Source: Pelatocladus maniniholoensis HA4357-MV3 (GTDB taxonomy: Bacteria; Cyanobacteriota; Cyanobacteriia; Cyanobacteriales; Nostocaceae). Taken from it: a DNA stretch of 64,000 nucleotides. Under the pieces are notes generated by a model. The model made no database searches and was not told where the DNA came from. It saw only the letters and a list, made by a program, of their open reading frames with translations. The position numbers and the translations under genes were made by a program. Location of the stretch: contig JAHHHW010000033.1 in NCBI GenBank assembly GCA_019359115.1, positions 28,152-92,151 of the forward strand, given 5' to 3'. Positions 46,419-56,456 of the stretch are shown here, piece by piece (the stretch's first letter is position 1; each line of letters starts with the position of its first letter).

Positions 46419-48719
46419 TTATTCTTGAGATTCCATCACCTCAGCAGTCTTATCCCTATCCAACTTGAGAATCAACACACCCAAGGGTGGTAAACATAAA
46501 TCCATCGAATAAGCCCGATTATGCATTGACCAATTATCAGTCCATTTACCACCTAAATTACCCATATTGCTACCACCGTATTTACGCGCATCACTATTGA
46601 ACAATTCGGTATAAAATCCTGGTTCTGGTACACCAATACGGTAGTGGGAATGGGGTTGGGGGGTGAAGTTGCAAACCACAACTACAAAATCTTCAGAGTC
46701 TTTGTCTCTACGGATGAAAGACACGACGCTGTGACGGTTATCGCTACAATCAATCCACTCAAACCCTTCTCTGGCAAAATCTAGGGTATACAAAGCTGGT
46801 TCGCTGCGATAGAGATGGTTTAGTTCCTTGAAAAAGTCTTTGAGTTGTTGGTGCGACTCATGTTGTAACAAACTCCATTCTAAATCAGCCCACACATTCC
46901 ACTCACTCCACTGCCCAAACTCCATGCTCATAAACATGGTTTTCTTACCTGGGTGAGCAAACATATAGGCAAACAAACAACGCACATTGGCAAATTTCTG
47001 CCATCTATCACCTGGCATTTTGCCAATAATGTTGCTCTTACCATGCACAACTTCATCGTGAGACAGTGCTAGCATGAAGTTTTCGCTGTGGTGATACCAC
47101 ATACTAAAGGTGATGTTGTTCTGATGGAACTGACGGAACCAAGGGTCCATGCTGAAATAATCTAGCATGTCGTGCATCCAGCCCATGTTCCACTTTAAGT
47201 TAAAGCCCAAGCCACCAGTGTAGGTAGGCCAGGAAACCATCGGCCAAGCTGTAGATTCTTCCGCGACAGAGACAACTCCAGGAAAATAGCTAAACAGGAG
47301 GTGGTTAACCTGACGCAGAAAATCAGCTGCTTCTAGGTTTTCTCTACCTCCATATTGGTTGAGAAGCCATTCGCCTTCTTTGCGGCAATAATCGAGGTAA
47401 AGCATAGAAGCAACCGCATCAACGCGAATTCCGTCGATGTGGTATTTATCAAACCAAAACAGAGCGTTTGCAACTAAGAAATTGCGGACTTCGTTGCGTG
47501 AGTAGTTAAATACCAAAGTTCCCCATTCTTTATGTTCGCCTTTGCGGGGATCGGCATGTTCATAAAGGTGAGTCCCATCAAAGAAAGCTAAACCATGACC
47601 ATCTTTGGGGAAGTGACCAGGAACCCAATCTACAATGACGCCAATATCGTTTTTATGACACTGGTCAACAAAATACATAAAATCATCTGGGCTACCGTAA
47701 CGGGAAGTGGGAGCGTAATAGCCTGTGACTTGATAACCCCAAGAACCATCAAAAGGATGTTCTGCGATCGGCAACAATTCTATGTGAGTGTAGCCTAAAT
47801 CTTTGACATAGGGAATCAACCTGTCTGCTAATTCTCGATAAGTCAGAAAACGCGCACCAGTGTTGAGTTCGGAAACAGCAACTACTGGCTCGGTTTGCCC
47901 ATTCGGAAGTTTGGGTGGTTCCGCACTAGAGCCGTGTAACCAAGAACCTATATGTACTTCGTAAACTGAGATGGGTTGAGTCAGAGGATCGGTGTGACGC
48001 CGCTTTTCCATCCAGTCTTCGTCGTTCCATTGATAGCTATCTAAGTCACTGACAATCGAAGCTGTTTTGGGACGGGGTTCTTGTTGGAAACCGTAGGGAT
48101 CAGATTTTTCGTAAATATGACCTTCTATATTTTTGATTTCATATTTGTAATTCTCTCCTACTCCAACTTCAGGAATAAACAATTCCCAAACTCCAGTTTG
48201 TCCTTTACGCATCTGGTGTTGGCGTCCATCCCAATTGTTGAAATCGCCCATAACTGAGACGTTGCGAGCATTGGGCGCCCAAACGGCAAAATAAACCCCT
48301 TTAACGCCATTTACTTGTGTCGGGTGCGCTCCCAATTTTTCGTAAATGCGGTGATGGTTTCCTTCAGCAAACAAATGTAGATCAAACTCAGTCAAGCGGG
48401 GAGAACGGAAAGCATAAGGATCATAGATGACTCGTTCGTGTTCTCCTTCTTTGATTTTGAACTGGTAGTTTGCTAATTCTTTTGTTTCGATCGCGCATTC
48501 AAAAAAATGAGGATCATGCACGCTTTGCATTGGATATTCTTTTCTTTCTTCGGGAAGAAGCACCCACACCTCACTAGCATTGGGTAGGTAGGCTCGCACA
48601 GCCCAAACAGTTTTGCCATTTGCTTCTACAAGATGGGAACCCAAGATTTCAAACGGATCTTGATGCTGATTCCAAACGATACGGTTTACTTGTTCGGGGG
48701 CTATCATGGTCATAGACAT
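46419..48719 (-). CDS. glgB: 1,4-alpha-glucan branching enzyme
   Basis: Introduces alpha-1,6 branches in glycogen, the main carbon reserve. Its 766 residues form a normal three-part GH13_9 enzyme: N-terminal CBM48 ([20 protein letters not shown]), catalytic barrel with Asp in [16 protein letters not shown], Glu in [11 protein letters not shown] and HDE in [10 protein letters not shown], and a C-terminal beta domain. The N-terminal extension (1-110) is usual in cyanobacteria. The start at 48719 follows GTCATAGACATG on the plus strand; [16 protein letters not shown] has an alternative Met four codons in. Confidence 0.96.
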   Translation of the reverse strand: MSMTMIAPEQVNRIVWNQHQDPFEILGSHLVEANGKTVWAVRAYLPNASEVWVLLPEERKEYPMQSVHDPHFFECAIETKELANYQFKIKEGEHERVIYDPYAFRSPRLTEFDLHLFAEGNHHRIYEKLGAHPTQVNGVKGVYFAVWAPNARNVSVMGDFNNWDGRQHQMRKGQTGVWELFIPEVGVGENYKYEIKNIEGHIYEKSDPYGFQQEPRPKTASIVSDLDSYQWNDEDWMEKRRHTDPLTQPISVYEVHIGSWLHGSSAEPPKLPNGQTEPVVAVSELNTGARFLTYRELADRLIPYVKDLGYTHIELLPIAEHPFDGSWGYQVTGYYAPTSRYGSPDDFMYFVDQCHKNDIGVIVDWVPGHFPKDGHGLAFFDGTHLYEHADPRKGEHKEWGTLVFNYSRNEVRNFLVANALFWFDKYHIDGIRVDAVASMLYLDYCRKEGEWLLNQYGGRENLEAADFLRQVNHLLFSYFPGVVSVAEESTAWPMVSWPTYTGGLGFNLKWNMGWMHDMLDYFSMDPWFRQFHQNNITFSMWYHHSENFMLALSHDEVVHGKSNIIGKMPGDRWQKFANVRCLFAYMFAHPGKKTMFMSMEFGQWSEWNVWADLEWSLLQHESHQQLKDFFKELNHLYRSEPALYTLDFAREGFEWIDCSDNRHSVVSFIRRDKDSEDFVVVVCNFTPQPHSHYRIGVPEPGFYTELFNSDARKYGGSNMGNLGGKWTDNWSMHNRAYSMDLCLPPLGVLILKLDRDKTAEVMESQE

Positions 48720-48835
48720 GGAGCTAACTACGTTGGTTTACTGAAAGTGACTAAGTAAATCTGCTTTTTTAACTTCTATATATTATTCTTTACATTTATT
48801 TGCAATTTTGTCTTGATATCAATCTTAAATTAGGG

Positions 48836-49003
48836 ATTGGGGATTCTCCAGAGGAGACGCTACGCGTAGACGCGCAAGCGGCTTCTCACAGAGTACGGGG
48901 ATCAGGGACACGGGGAGCCACTGCACTCTTGCGGATTAAGAGCGTTGTAGCACGTGGCGTGGACAAGGAGGAAACTAATGACAAATGACAAATGACAAAT
49001 GAC
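48836..49003. repeat. Dispersed GACGCTACGCGTAGACGCG repeat and AAATGAC heptamers
   Basis: GGATTCTCCAGAGGAGACGCTACGCGTAGACGCGCAAGCGG (48840-48880) shares its key words with 13160-13240, partly in the opposite orientation. AAATGAC tandem copies (48979-49002) close the spacer. The frame covering it is not a real gene. Confidence 0.75.
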
Positions 49004-49323
49004 TAAATCAATGTATCCAAAAAAGGGAAAAGCTGGAATAATGCTTTACGCAGTCTCAGCAAAAAGATATTTTCTCTGATTTTAGAATTTAGTTTTGGTG
49101 GTGGGGCTTGTTGCAATTGAGCTTGTAGTTGTGCATACTCAGCAGCAGATAGAGATTTGCCGTCAATGGGCGATCGCGCTGCTAATATAATTTCTGTTCG
49201 TAATATTTCTTCTGGTATGTCTTCTGGCGGTGGTAATGCTATTACTTTTGCTCCTTGATAACTAATCAGACTTACCACAATGCTACTGATAACTATCAAA
49301 TAAATGTATTTTCTATTTTTCAT
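49003..49323 (-). CDS. Small exported cyanobacterial protein of unknown function
   Basis: A 106-residue protein. Residues 1-30 form a signal peptide (YIYLIVISSIVVSLISYQG, then GAKVIALPPP). The mature part is conserved in character: PPPEDIPEEILRTEII, RSPIDGKSLSAAEYAQLQAQL and a C-terminal hydrophobic RLRKALFQLFPFL. I associate this layout with a widespread cyanobacterial hypothetical protein. No enzymatic motif. Confidence 0.7.
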   Translation of the reverse strand: MKNRKYIYLIVISSIVVSLISYQGAKVIALPPPEDIPEEILRTEIILAARSPIDGKSLSAAEYAQLQAQLQQAPPPKLNSKIRENIFLLRLRKALFQLFPFLDTLI

Positions 49324-49491
49324 TTTTATGAATTTTTCATTTTTAATTTTATTTATTGAATGCTAGACAGTTTATACCACAGTTGCTGCTGTGCGACTTG
49401 TATATATTGATCAATTGACCAAAAAACAACCGATGCAACTTGAGTACATCGGCCATAAGAATATTTGGTAAATAGAAACTTGACATTTCGC

Positions 49492-50592
49492 TCATGCTAA
49501 TGCAGAGGCTTGGGGTTTGGCAAAGATCATCCTTCCGGCGGATGTTTGCAAGGCGCTGGTGACAACTACCCGCAATTCACCACCTACATAATTACTACCT
49601 TCTTCAACGACAACCATTGTGCCATCGTCTAGGTAACCAATCCCTTGACTTGGTTCTTTACCTTCTTTGAGAATCTTCAGGTCAATATTATCGCCTGGTA
49701 AGTAAGTTGGACGTACAGCATTAACCAAATCGTTAACGTTTAAAACAGGGACTTTTTGCACACTGGCTACTTTCGATAGGTTGTAGTCATTCGTTAGGAG
49801 TGTGCCATTGATTTCTTGGGCAAACCGGACTAACTTCGCATCTACGGTTGTGATATCGTCGTAGTCTATTGAGTTAATCAAAATGCGATCAGGATAAACT
49901 GTTTTAATTCGGTTGAGAATTTCTAGTCCCCGTCTTCCCCGTACGCGTTTTTGATCTTTACTTGCATCTGCAACTTGTTGGAGTTCTTGCAAAACAAATT
50001 GTGGTACAAGCAACTGTCCTTCCAAAAAGCCAGTTTCTAGAAGTGTTTCAATCCGACCATCAATTATGCAACTGGTGTCTAAAACCTTGGTGCTAGCTGG
50101 TTTAAGTGTTCCTTCTACCACCATTGTTTCTACAGTGTTGGGATTAATCAACCGCAACAAACCACGTCCGTGGGTGTCAGCGAGATTCATGCCAGTATAT
50201 GCCAACACGATACTACCAACAACTGCTACCAGTGGCTTAATAAAAAAGCTAAAATCGGCGGGAATTGGTAGCAAAAATAGAGGTGCTAGCATGAGATTAG
50301 CGAGCAATAACCCAATGACTAGACCGATCGCACGGGTTAAAATGATTTCAAATGGCATTTCCCGCACTTGGCTTTCTAGGCGGCGATAGGCTGTCTGAAA
50401 TCTCAGTCCGACTGCGCCACCAAGAATAGCAGCAAAAGCAGCAAAAACTAAGCGTAGAGCTTCTATGTTTGTTACCCGATCAAGCGCGCCATTTGGCAGC
50501 AACTCGATACTGTAGAAACCTACCCCCGCCGCTGCTAGGATGAATGAGAATATGATAATTGCATCAAGCATAATAGTGCTAATTTCCTGCAA
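49492..50592 (-). CDS. PIN and TRAM domain membrane protein (YacL-like)
   Basis: A 366-residue protein. Four membrane helices (residues 8-140), then a PIN nuclease-like domain (about 168-290) with acidic residues in LDTSCIIDGR, LQELQQVAD, TVDAKLVRFA and TNDYNLSKV, then a TRAM RNA-binding domain (about 300-355: GKEPSQGIGYLDDGTMVVVEEG). YacL-type proteins are thought to be membrane-linked RNA nucleases; activity here is inferred. Monocistronic. Confidence 0.9.
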   Translation of the reverse strand: MQEISTIMLDAIIIFSFILAAAGVGFYSIELLPNGALDRVTNIEALRLVFAAFAAILGGAVGLRFQTAYRRLESQVREMPFEIILTRAIGLVIGLLLANLMLAPLFLLPIPADFSFFIKPLVAVVGSIVLAYTGMNLADTHGRGLLRLINPNTVETMVVEGTLKPASTKVLDTSCIIDGRIETLLETGFLEGQLLVPQFVLQELQQVADASKDQKRVRGRRGLEILNRIKTVYPDRILINSIDYDDITTVDAKLVRFAQEINGTLLTNDYNLSKVASVQKVPVLNVNDLVNAVRPTYLPGDNIDLKILKEGKEPSQGIGYLDDGTMVVVEEGSNYVGGELRVVVTSALQTSAGRMIFAKPQASALA

Positions 50593-50923
50593 CAGTTTTA
50601 ATCGATAGGTAAAGTATTTCTTATCTCATCGCTAGGAGCGATTTAATATATTGACGCTCATACTAGAGGTTGAGACGGACAACATCTGCATTCATTATAA
50701 CTAAAGATTTTTATGCTCTATTATTGCCATCTTTTTACTTAAAAACGATAAAAATTTGTTAATAAATAACTAGAAAAAATTAAAATAAAATGCTAATTCG
50801 CAAGAGTACTGCCAGTACGGATTTTCCTTCTTGTCTTATATATTATGATCTTCTGTGTTTTACTTAACTTATTAATTTTCATGTTTTGTAATTTTAATAA
50901 TCTTATTTTAATTTTTACTCACA
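50593..50923. other. A+T-rich divergent intergenic region
   Basis: No ORF, repeat or hairpin of note. It holds the promoters of the PIN-TRAM gene and hemW. Confidence 0.45.
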
Positions 50924-52108
50924 ATGGTACAAAAAGATATAGTTTCAGACATTCCAACTTCCGCCTACATACATATTCCTTTTTGCAGACGCCGATGTTT
51001 TTACTGTGATTTTCCGATCTATGTTGTAGGCGATCGCTTACGTGGTGAAACATCTAACGCCATTTCTCAATACGTAGACATTCTTTGTCAAGAAATTGCT
51101 ATTGCTCCTGTTTTTAGCCAATCTTTGCAGACAATCTTCTTTGGTGGCGGTACTCCCTCGCTTTTATCTGTGCAGCAATTGCAACATATATTATTGGCGT
51201 TAGAGCAAAAGTTTGGTATTACTCCTGGGGTAGAAATTTCGATGGAAATAGACCCAGGTACGTTTGATTTAGCACACATTCAAGGCTATCGTAGTTCAGG
51301 GATCAATCGCGTCAGCTTGGGTGTACAAGCCTTTGATGCAGATTTATTGCAAGCTTGTGGGCGATCGCATTCTGTTACTGATATTTACAAAGCCGTAGAC
51401 TTAATCTCGCAAGTTGGATTTCCTGAGTTTAGCATAGACTTAATTTCCGGATTACCGCACCAAACTTTAGATAGGTGGCAGGAGTCATTAGAAAAAGCAA
51501 TTGCTATAGCACCGACACATATATCTATATATGACCTGACCATAGAACCAGGAACAGCCTTTGGTCGTTACTACAAAGGAGGTACTCATCCCTTACCAAC
51601 AGATGAAACCACAGTCAAAATGTACCAGAGAGCGCAGCAAATCTTAACTGGTGCAGATTACGAACATTATGAAATTTCCAACTATGCCAAAGCTGGACAC
51701 CAATGTCGGCATAATCGAGTTTACTGGCAAAATCGCCCTTATTATGGCTTTGGTATGGGTGCGGCTAGTTATATTGCAGGGAGACGATTTACCCGTCCGC
51801 GTAAAACCAAAGAATATTACCAGTGGGTAGAAGCTGGTTGTGTAATTGATTGCGAAGTGACATCAGCAGATGAAATTTTGTTAGAAACCTTAATGCTAGG
51901 GTTACGTTTAGCAGAAGGCGTAAATTTAGCAGTGCTAGTAGAACAGTTTGGAAAAAAGAAAATAGAAGAGATTGAGAAATGTTTACAGATGTACTTCCAA
52001 AAAGACTGGATCAAACTTGACGGAGAAAGGTTGCGTTTGCATGATCCCGATGGTTTTTTGTTTTCTAACGTGATTTTGTCAAAGTTGTTTGCACAATTGG
52101 GGGAATAG
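50924..52108 (+). CDS. hemW: Radical SAM family heme chaperone HemW
   Basis: HemW delivers haem to membrane proteins; it was long annotated as oxygen-independent coproporphyrinogen oxidase. The 4Fe-4S site is CxxxCxxC in CRRRCFYCDFPI (residues 21-32). Other blocks are FFGGGTPSLL, MEIDPGT, GVQAFDADLLQACGRSH and SIYDLTIEPGT. The loop before HNRVYWQNRPYYGFGMGAASY supports HemW rather than HemN. Length of 394 fits. A short GGGGATTGGGG repeat follows the stop. Confidence 0.92.
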   Translation: MVQKDIVSDIPTSAYIHIPFCRRRCFYCDFPIYVVGDRLRGETSNAISQYVDILCQEIAIAPVFSQSLQTIFFGGGTPSLLSVQQLQHILLALEQKFGITPGVEISMEIDPGTFDLAHIQGYRSSGINRVSLGVQAFDADLLQACGRSHSVTDIYKAVDLISQVGFPEFSIDLISGLPHQTLDRWQESLEKAIAIAPTHISIYDLTIEPGTAFGRYYKGGTHPLPTDETTVKMYQRAQQILTGADYEHYEISNYAKAGHQCRHNRVYWQNRPYYGFGMGAASYIAGRRFTRPRKTKEYYQWVEAGCVIDCEVTSADEILLETLMLGLRLAEGVNLAVLVEQFGKKKIEEIEKCLQMYFQKDWIKLDGERLRLHDPDGFLFSNVILSKLFAQLGE

Positions 52109-52250
52109 GGGATCGGGGATTGGGGACAAGGTATATAGATACGCGATTCATGGCGTCTCTACAGGGTTTTAATGTTGATCGATTTATCTTATCCGAACCG
52201 TATTGGGGGACAAGGGGGAATAAATCGCCTTAAAGTTTGAACATTAAGTC

Positions 52251-53363
52251 TTAAAGCTTTAACAAAGCTCGCCGTGCTAATTTTACGTAAGTCTTCACCG
52301 TTTCATACGGCATTTCCATATCCTGAGCTATAACTTGCAAAGATTCTCCCATTTCCCGGCGTGCCAGAATCGTAGCCCATTTAACCGCTATTTCTTCCGC
52401 CCGTACTCCCCCAGTCCGCTTGCGTTGCGCTTTAAAAATATCTGTTAAATCTTCAATTCTTTTTGCCAAGAAACTTTCGACATTTGGTACTGCTGGTGTT
52501 GCTTGTAATGACCAACCCAAGCGCGTTTGACCTAATCCGAAAGTAGTTTTATGACCAGTACCACAGTAAGGCGCAAGTTTTCCTAATGCATAAAACAGCT
52601 TGTAAAAATCCGGTTGTTTGGCTGCTTCTTTAGTTAAACCAAACTCGATTGTACCTGTAAAACCTGTAACAGCACCTCTCTTTCCTGCTAGTACTTTTGC
52701 GGATACAAGTTGGTGACGGGTAATCAACACATGCTCATCTACCCAAGCTAAAAATGTTTCTTGGTCAACAGGCATACCAGAAAAATCATTCCAACGGCGA
52801 AGATAACTGTGGAAGACGTTTGTAGGCATTGGCAAGGGTAGATGATGATCTTTGCGACGGAAACTTGTCGGACTTAAGAATTTGAGGGCGATTGTGTCTT
52901 CATGTTCAGAGTTGAGTAAGTCAGCATAAGTTACAGGAGAGTGAGCAATTTGACAAGAATGAATACGTAGAAATGCGTTACGTAAATCAATTTCTGTTGG
53001 TAAATTTTTTACCCATTGCGCTAACCATGTGACTACTCGCTTTGACAAAGCTGTCACATACCAGTGGTGAGTATTACTAGCAAAAAGATGCAATAATTTA
53101 CCACTGCTGACCAATTCTCCATCTAATGCAGAGATCGTAAAAGGTTTTTCGGACTCGCCATCATGAAGATAAGCAGAAAGTTCTGGATCGACAGCACGGA
53201 CTTGATTGAGAAACCAAGCGTGCAGTCCGGTTGTATACTGTGGATAGATCGAAACATCTGCCTTCGGTACTAGTTCAAATACTAATCCCAATATTTCAGT
53301 GTTAGCTGACCAGTTCATGTGAGATTCATGCTGAGTAATTTTGTTTTGCTTGCTTCGAGGCAT
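52251..53363 (-). CDS. Solitary Cas6-like endoribonuclease with C-terminal helix-turn-helix
   Basis: A 370-residue protein (from ATG 53363; an open frame reaches TTG 53417 inside a palindrome; ATG 53318 is also possible). Residues about 20-285 look like the RAMP-fold Cas6 endoribonuclease: LVFELVPKADVSIYPQYTTGLHAWFL, FTISALDGEL, SPTSFRRKDHH, GTIEFGL and the G-rich loop YCGTGHKTTFGLGQTRLGW. The last 75 residues are not part of Cas6: AEEIAVKWATILARREMGESLQVIAQDMEMPYETVKTYVKLARRAL is a helix-turn-helix resembling sigma region 4 or LuxR-type domains. No CRISPR array or other cas gene is in the window, so it may process a distant array or a cellular RNA, or regulate transcription. Confidence 0.78.
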   Translation of the reverse strand: MPRSKQNKITQHESHMNWSANTEILGLVFELVPKADVSIYPQYTTGLHAWFLNQVRAVDPELSAYLHDGESEKPFTISALDGELVSSGKLLHLFASNTHHWYVTALSKRVVTWLAQWVKNLPTEIDLRNAFLRIHSCQIAHSPVTYADLLNSEHEDTIALKFLSPTSFRRKDHHLPLPMPTNVFHSYLRRWNDFSGMPVDQETFLAWVDEHVLITRHQLVSAKVLAGKRGAVTGFTGTIEFGLTKEAAKQPDFYKLFYALGKLAPYCGTGHKTTFGLGQTRLGWSLQATPAVPNVESFLAKRIEDLTDIFKAQRKRTGGVRAEEIAVKWATILARREMGESLQVIAQDMEMPYETVKTYVKLARRALLKL

Positions 53364-53392
53364 TATTGAAGATTCAGGCTCATATGTTAAAA

Positions 53393-53418
53393 TTTGATTC
53401 CCCACATGGGGAATCAAA
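53393..53418. promoter_or_regulatory. Perfect 12-bp inverted repeat upstream of the Cas6-like gene
   Basis: TTTGATTCCCCA-CA-TGGGGAATCAAA lies 30 bp upstream of the chosen start. As DNA it is operator-like for the protein's own helix-turn-helix; as RNA it is a stable hairpin of CRISPR-repeat style that Cas6 could bind. Confidence 0.6.
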
Positions 53419-53538
53419 GCTAATTTTAACAGAGCGATCGCCTAGAAACTTGTAGAGAGGCTTTTGATGTATTCCTGCTTCCTTGGAAGTCACGCATTCA
53501 CGCATTCAAAAGAACTGTATTTTATGGCTTTGACCTTT

Positions 53539-53715
53539 TTATAAATGGTAGGTTTCTTTCCGCCATGCTGTACTAGTCAAAATTGCTGCAAATTCCATAC
53601 GAGTCAAATACCCATTCGGTCGAAATGTGCCATCTGGATAAACGTTAATTAAATTTTGCAACTGCGATCGCAGTTGCAATGCGCCCAATAGTTCTGAATG
53701 TCCGTCAAAACCGTC
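53539..53715 (-). pseudogene. SLH-domain gene remnant
   Basis: A 58-codon open stretch with no start codon reads LRSQLQNLINVYPDGTF, RPNGYLTRMEFAAIL and TSTAWRKETYH before a stop. That is the S-layer homology core (YPDGTFRPN, TRMEFAAIL). It is a fragment of an outer-membrane SLH/porin-like gene; nothing else of the gene remains nearby. Confidence 0.7.
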
Positions 53716-53884
53716 CTAGGACCCTTGGATAGATTAAATCCATCTGTAGCTCTACTTTTGTCTCTTGGGAGCTTACCGAGGATCAAAATTAAATATTTTT
53801 CTCATCGTTTGTCTTAACTCCTAACTCTTAAAATAAGAATAGACACTGTTGAGATTTGTATCGTTAATTTAGGGATTACCTGTT

Positions 53885-54904
53885 ATGGCTCCCGCCGTTT
53901 TAATTGAAAACCTTAAAAAGCACTACGGTTCGGTGGTCGCCGTCAATGATGTTTCCTTTCAGGTAGAACCAGGAGAAATTTTTGGTTTACTTGGCCCCAA
54001 CGGAGCAGGAAAAACCACTACCCTGCGCGCTCTGTGTACTCTCACCACACCAGATGCTGGTAAAATCGAAGTATCTGGTATTTCCGTGATCGACAATCCC
54101 AGAGCAGCCAGAAAACGTCTCGGTTATGTAGCTCAGGAAGTAGCTATAGATCCCATATTGACTGGACGTGAACTGTTACAACTGCAAGCGGCACTTTATC
54201 ATTTAAACGCGGCGGTGATCAAACAGCGCGTTGAGGTGGTACTAGATTTACTCGGTTTGCAGGAATACGCAAATAAAAAGACTCGTACATACTCTGGTGG
54301 TTTACGTAAACGCCTAGATTTGGCAGCTGGGTTATTACACGCACCAGATGTATTAGTTTTAGATGAGCCAACAGTAGGGCTAGACATAGAAAGCCGTTTT
54401 ATCGTCTGGGAATTCCTACGTAAATTGCGGGAAGCTGGAACCACTGTAGTGATTACCAGCCATTATTTAGAAGAAATTGATGCTTTAGCCGATCAGGTCA
54501 CCATTATTGACAAAGGCGTGGTCATTGCCAGTGGTACACCATCACAATTAAAAGATCAAGTGGGAGGCGATCGCATTACCCTGCGTATCCGCGAGTTTAC
54601 ACCACCAGAAGAAGCAGAAAAAGCCAAAAACTTACTAGAATCCTTACCATTTGTACAAGAAGTTATCATCAACAACGCTCAAGGAAATTCTCTCAACTTA
54701 GTGGTGACACCACAAAATGATGCTTTGATTACCATCCAGCGATCGCTCAACCATGTTGGACTACCTGTGTTTGGTATTTCTCAATCTCGTCCTAGTTTAG
54801 ACGATGTTTATCTTGCTGCCACAGGACGCACCCTCATGGATGCAGAACTAGCAGCTTTGGGAAATCGTGACCTCAAAGCAGAGAAAAAGCAGAATATGAG
54901 ATAA
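53885..54904 (+). CDS. ABC exporter ATPase, DrrA type
   Basis: A 339-residue ATP-binding subunit: Walker A GPNGAGKTTTL (about 37-47), signature YSGGLRKRLDLAAGL, Walker B VLVLDEPTVGLD, H-loop TSHYLEEIDAL, then a C-terminal DrrA-type regulatory region (about 225-325). With the next gene it forms an ABC-2 exporter of daunorubicin-resistance type. The substrate cannot be told from sequence; lipids and polyketides are common for this class. Confidence 0.94.
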   Translation: MAPAVLIENLKKHYGSVVAVNDVSFQVEPGEIFGLLGPNGAGKTTTLRALCTLTTPDAGKIEVSGISVIDNPRAARKRLGYVAQEVAIDPILTGRELLQLQAALYHLNAAVIKQRVEVVLDLLGLQEYANKKTRTYSGGLRKRLDLAAGLLHAPDVLVLDEPTVGLDIESRFIVWEFLRKLREAGTTVVITSHYLEEIDALADQVTIIDKGVVIASGTPSQLKDQVGGDRITLRIREFTPPEEAEKAKNLLESLPFVQEVIINNAQGNSLNLVVTPQNDALITIQRSLNHVGLPVFGISQSRPSLDDVYLAATGRTLMDAELAALGNRDLKAEKKQNMR

Positions 54905-54991
54905 GTTTTGTAGTTTGTTGTTTTGTTTGTTGTTCTACTAACCACTAACAATTCCCAATCCAAAATCCAAAATCTAAAATCCAAAATTGAT

Positions 54992-55888
54992 ATGAGTGGT
55001 ACTGTTATACCCCCCAAATCAGATATTAAATGGCAGCAAGTGGCTGCACCACAAGCTCACACTGATACAACTCCAAATTTTTTTGGTGAGCTAGTTCAAG
55101 AAACTTTGGCTTTGACACGTCGCTTGTTTATTCAATTACAACGGCGTCCCTCTACCTTACTTGCAGGTATTATTCAACCTGTAATGTGGTTAGTGTTATT
55201 CGGTGCTTTATTTCAAAACGCACCCAAAGGAATTTTTGGCAGTACGACAAATTACGCAGAATTTCTCAGTGCTGGTATTATTGTTTTTACTGCCTTTGGT
55301 GGAGCGCTAAATGCTGGTTTGCCAGTCATGTTTGACCGTGAATTTGGCTTTTTAAATCGGTTGTTAGTGGCTCCTTTAGCATCACGATATTCAATAGTCT
55401 TGGCTTCGGCAATTTTTATCATCAGCCAAAGTTTACTGCAAGCAGCCGTGATTGTCGCAGCAGCAGGATTTTTAGGTGCAGGAGTGCCAGATATAGCTGG
55501 TTTAGCTACCATTGCTTTAATTGTCTTTCTCCTAGCTTTGGGTGTAACAGCCCTTAGTTTGGGTTTGGCTTTCGCTCTACCTGGACACATCGAACTAATT
55601 GCAGTGATTTTTGTTACCAACTTGCCACTGTTATTTGCTAGTACTGCTTTGGCTCCATTATCGTTTATGCCCCAGTGGTTGCAGGTTATAGCTACACTTA
55701 ATCCCCTCAGCTACGCTATTGAACCAATTCGTTATCTTTATACCCATCAAGATTGGGGCTTAAGTAGCGTAGTGATGCACGCCTTTTGGGGTGACGTTAC
55801 CTTTGGTAGTGCCTTAGCTGTATTGTTGGGTTTTGCTCTCGTCGCTTTGCTGATTATTCAACCTCGACTGCGGCGGACTCTTGCTTAA
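54992..55888 (+). CDS. ABC-2 type exporter permease, DrrB type
   Basis: A 298-residue permease with six predicted helices and the ABC-2 blocks QRRPSTLLAGIIQPVMWLVLFG, FDREFGFLNRLLVAPLASRY and LNPLSYAIEPIRYLY. An in-frame opening from 54923 consists of AATCCAAAAT-type repeat; the ATG at 54992 (MSGTVIPPKSDIKW) is the likelier start. It pairs with the ATPase 88 bp upstream, the gap being repeat sequence. Confidence 0.92.
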   Translation: MSGTVIPPKSDIKWQQVAAPQAHTDTTPNFFGELVQETLALTRRLFIQLQRRPSTLLAGIIQPVMWLVLFGALFQNAPKGIFGSTTNYAEFLSAGIIVFTAFGGALNAGLPVMFDREFGFLNRLLVAPLASRYSIVLASAIFIISQSLLQAAVIVAAAGFLGAGVPDIAGLATIALIVFLLALGVTALSLGLAFALPGHIELIAVIFVTNLPLLFASTALAPLSFMPQWLQVIATLNPLSYAIEPIRYLYTHQDWGLSSVVMHAFWGDVTFGSALAVLLGFALVALLIIQPRLRRTLA

Positions 55889-55907
55889 TTAGAAAGGTGA
55901 CATCTCC

Positions 55908-56340
55908 CGACGCTCATCGCAAAGCGATAGAGCGCGGGCTTCTCAGTGACTCCAGAAGAGTGCATCGGACATTTCCTGAGCTTTGTTTTTACGTCCCCGT
56001 GATGCCCCACCGGAGACAATGTATCGAGTATAACGAGAAAACTTGTGAAGAAATTACTTTCTACTCCCGGTTCCAACCCTTCATCGTACATGACCTGTCT
56101 CGTTGCAGGTTCAGAGGCATTCGAGTTGGACAGCAAGGCGGGACGCCCTGAAACACTAAGCCCACTGTGGCGGGTAGACCAATTGTACCATACTCGTTTG
56201 TGGCAGAGGAGATGGCTCGTCTCGTCGTCGGTGTCTTTCCTCGCTTCGCATTGATCAGACACCACTCCTCGCCTTGCTCGCACCTCGATCCGACGCTCGG
56301 CTTCGCGCCTTGCGCGGGGCTGCTGGCGGAAATAGCTCAA
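55908..56340 (-). mobile_element. IS605-type 3' end remnant and dispersed hairpins
   Basis: On the minus strand this ends in AAGCCCGCGCTC...GAGCGTCGGGAG, a strong stem (55908-55950), then GATGTCACC. This resembles the right end of TnpB-bearing IS200/IS605 elements. A related unit, CCTCGATCCGACGCTC...GCGCGGGGCTGCTG, lies at 56276-56330 and another at 44620-44662. Open frames inside are not recognisable. It is probably a decayed element with its 3' structured RNA region. Confidence 0.45.
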
Positions 56341-56456
56341 AGGTGAAGGGAAAGGGGTAAACTTTTTCCCTTTCTCATTTAACCGAAAACTGTTGCCCTA
56401 TCTCGTATCTGTTTCGTTAGAATGAGTAGAAAAATTTGAACTCAGTGGATGGGAAC

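Noticed and set aside
55885..56340. 151-codon minus-strand ORF
   Set aside because: No recognisable domain, skewed composition and it lies in dispersed hairpin repeats; treated as element remnant.
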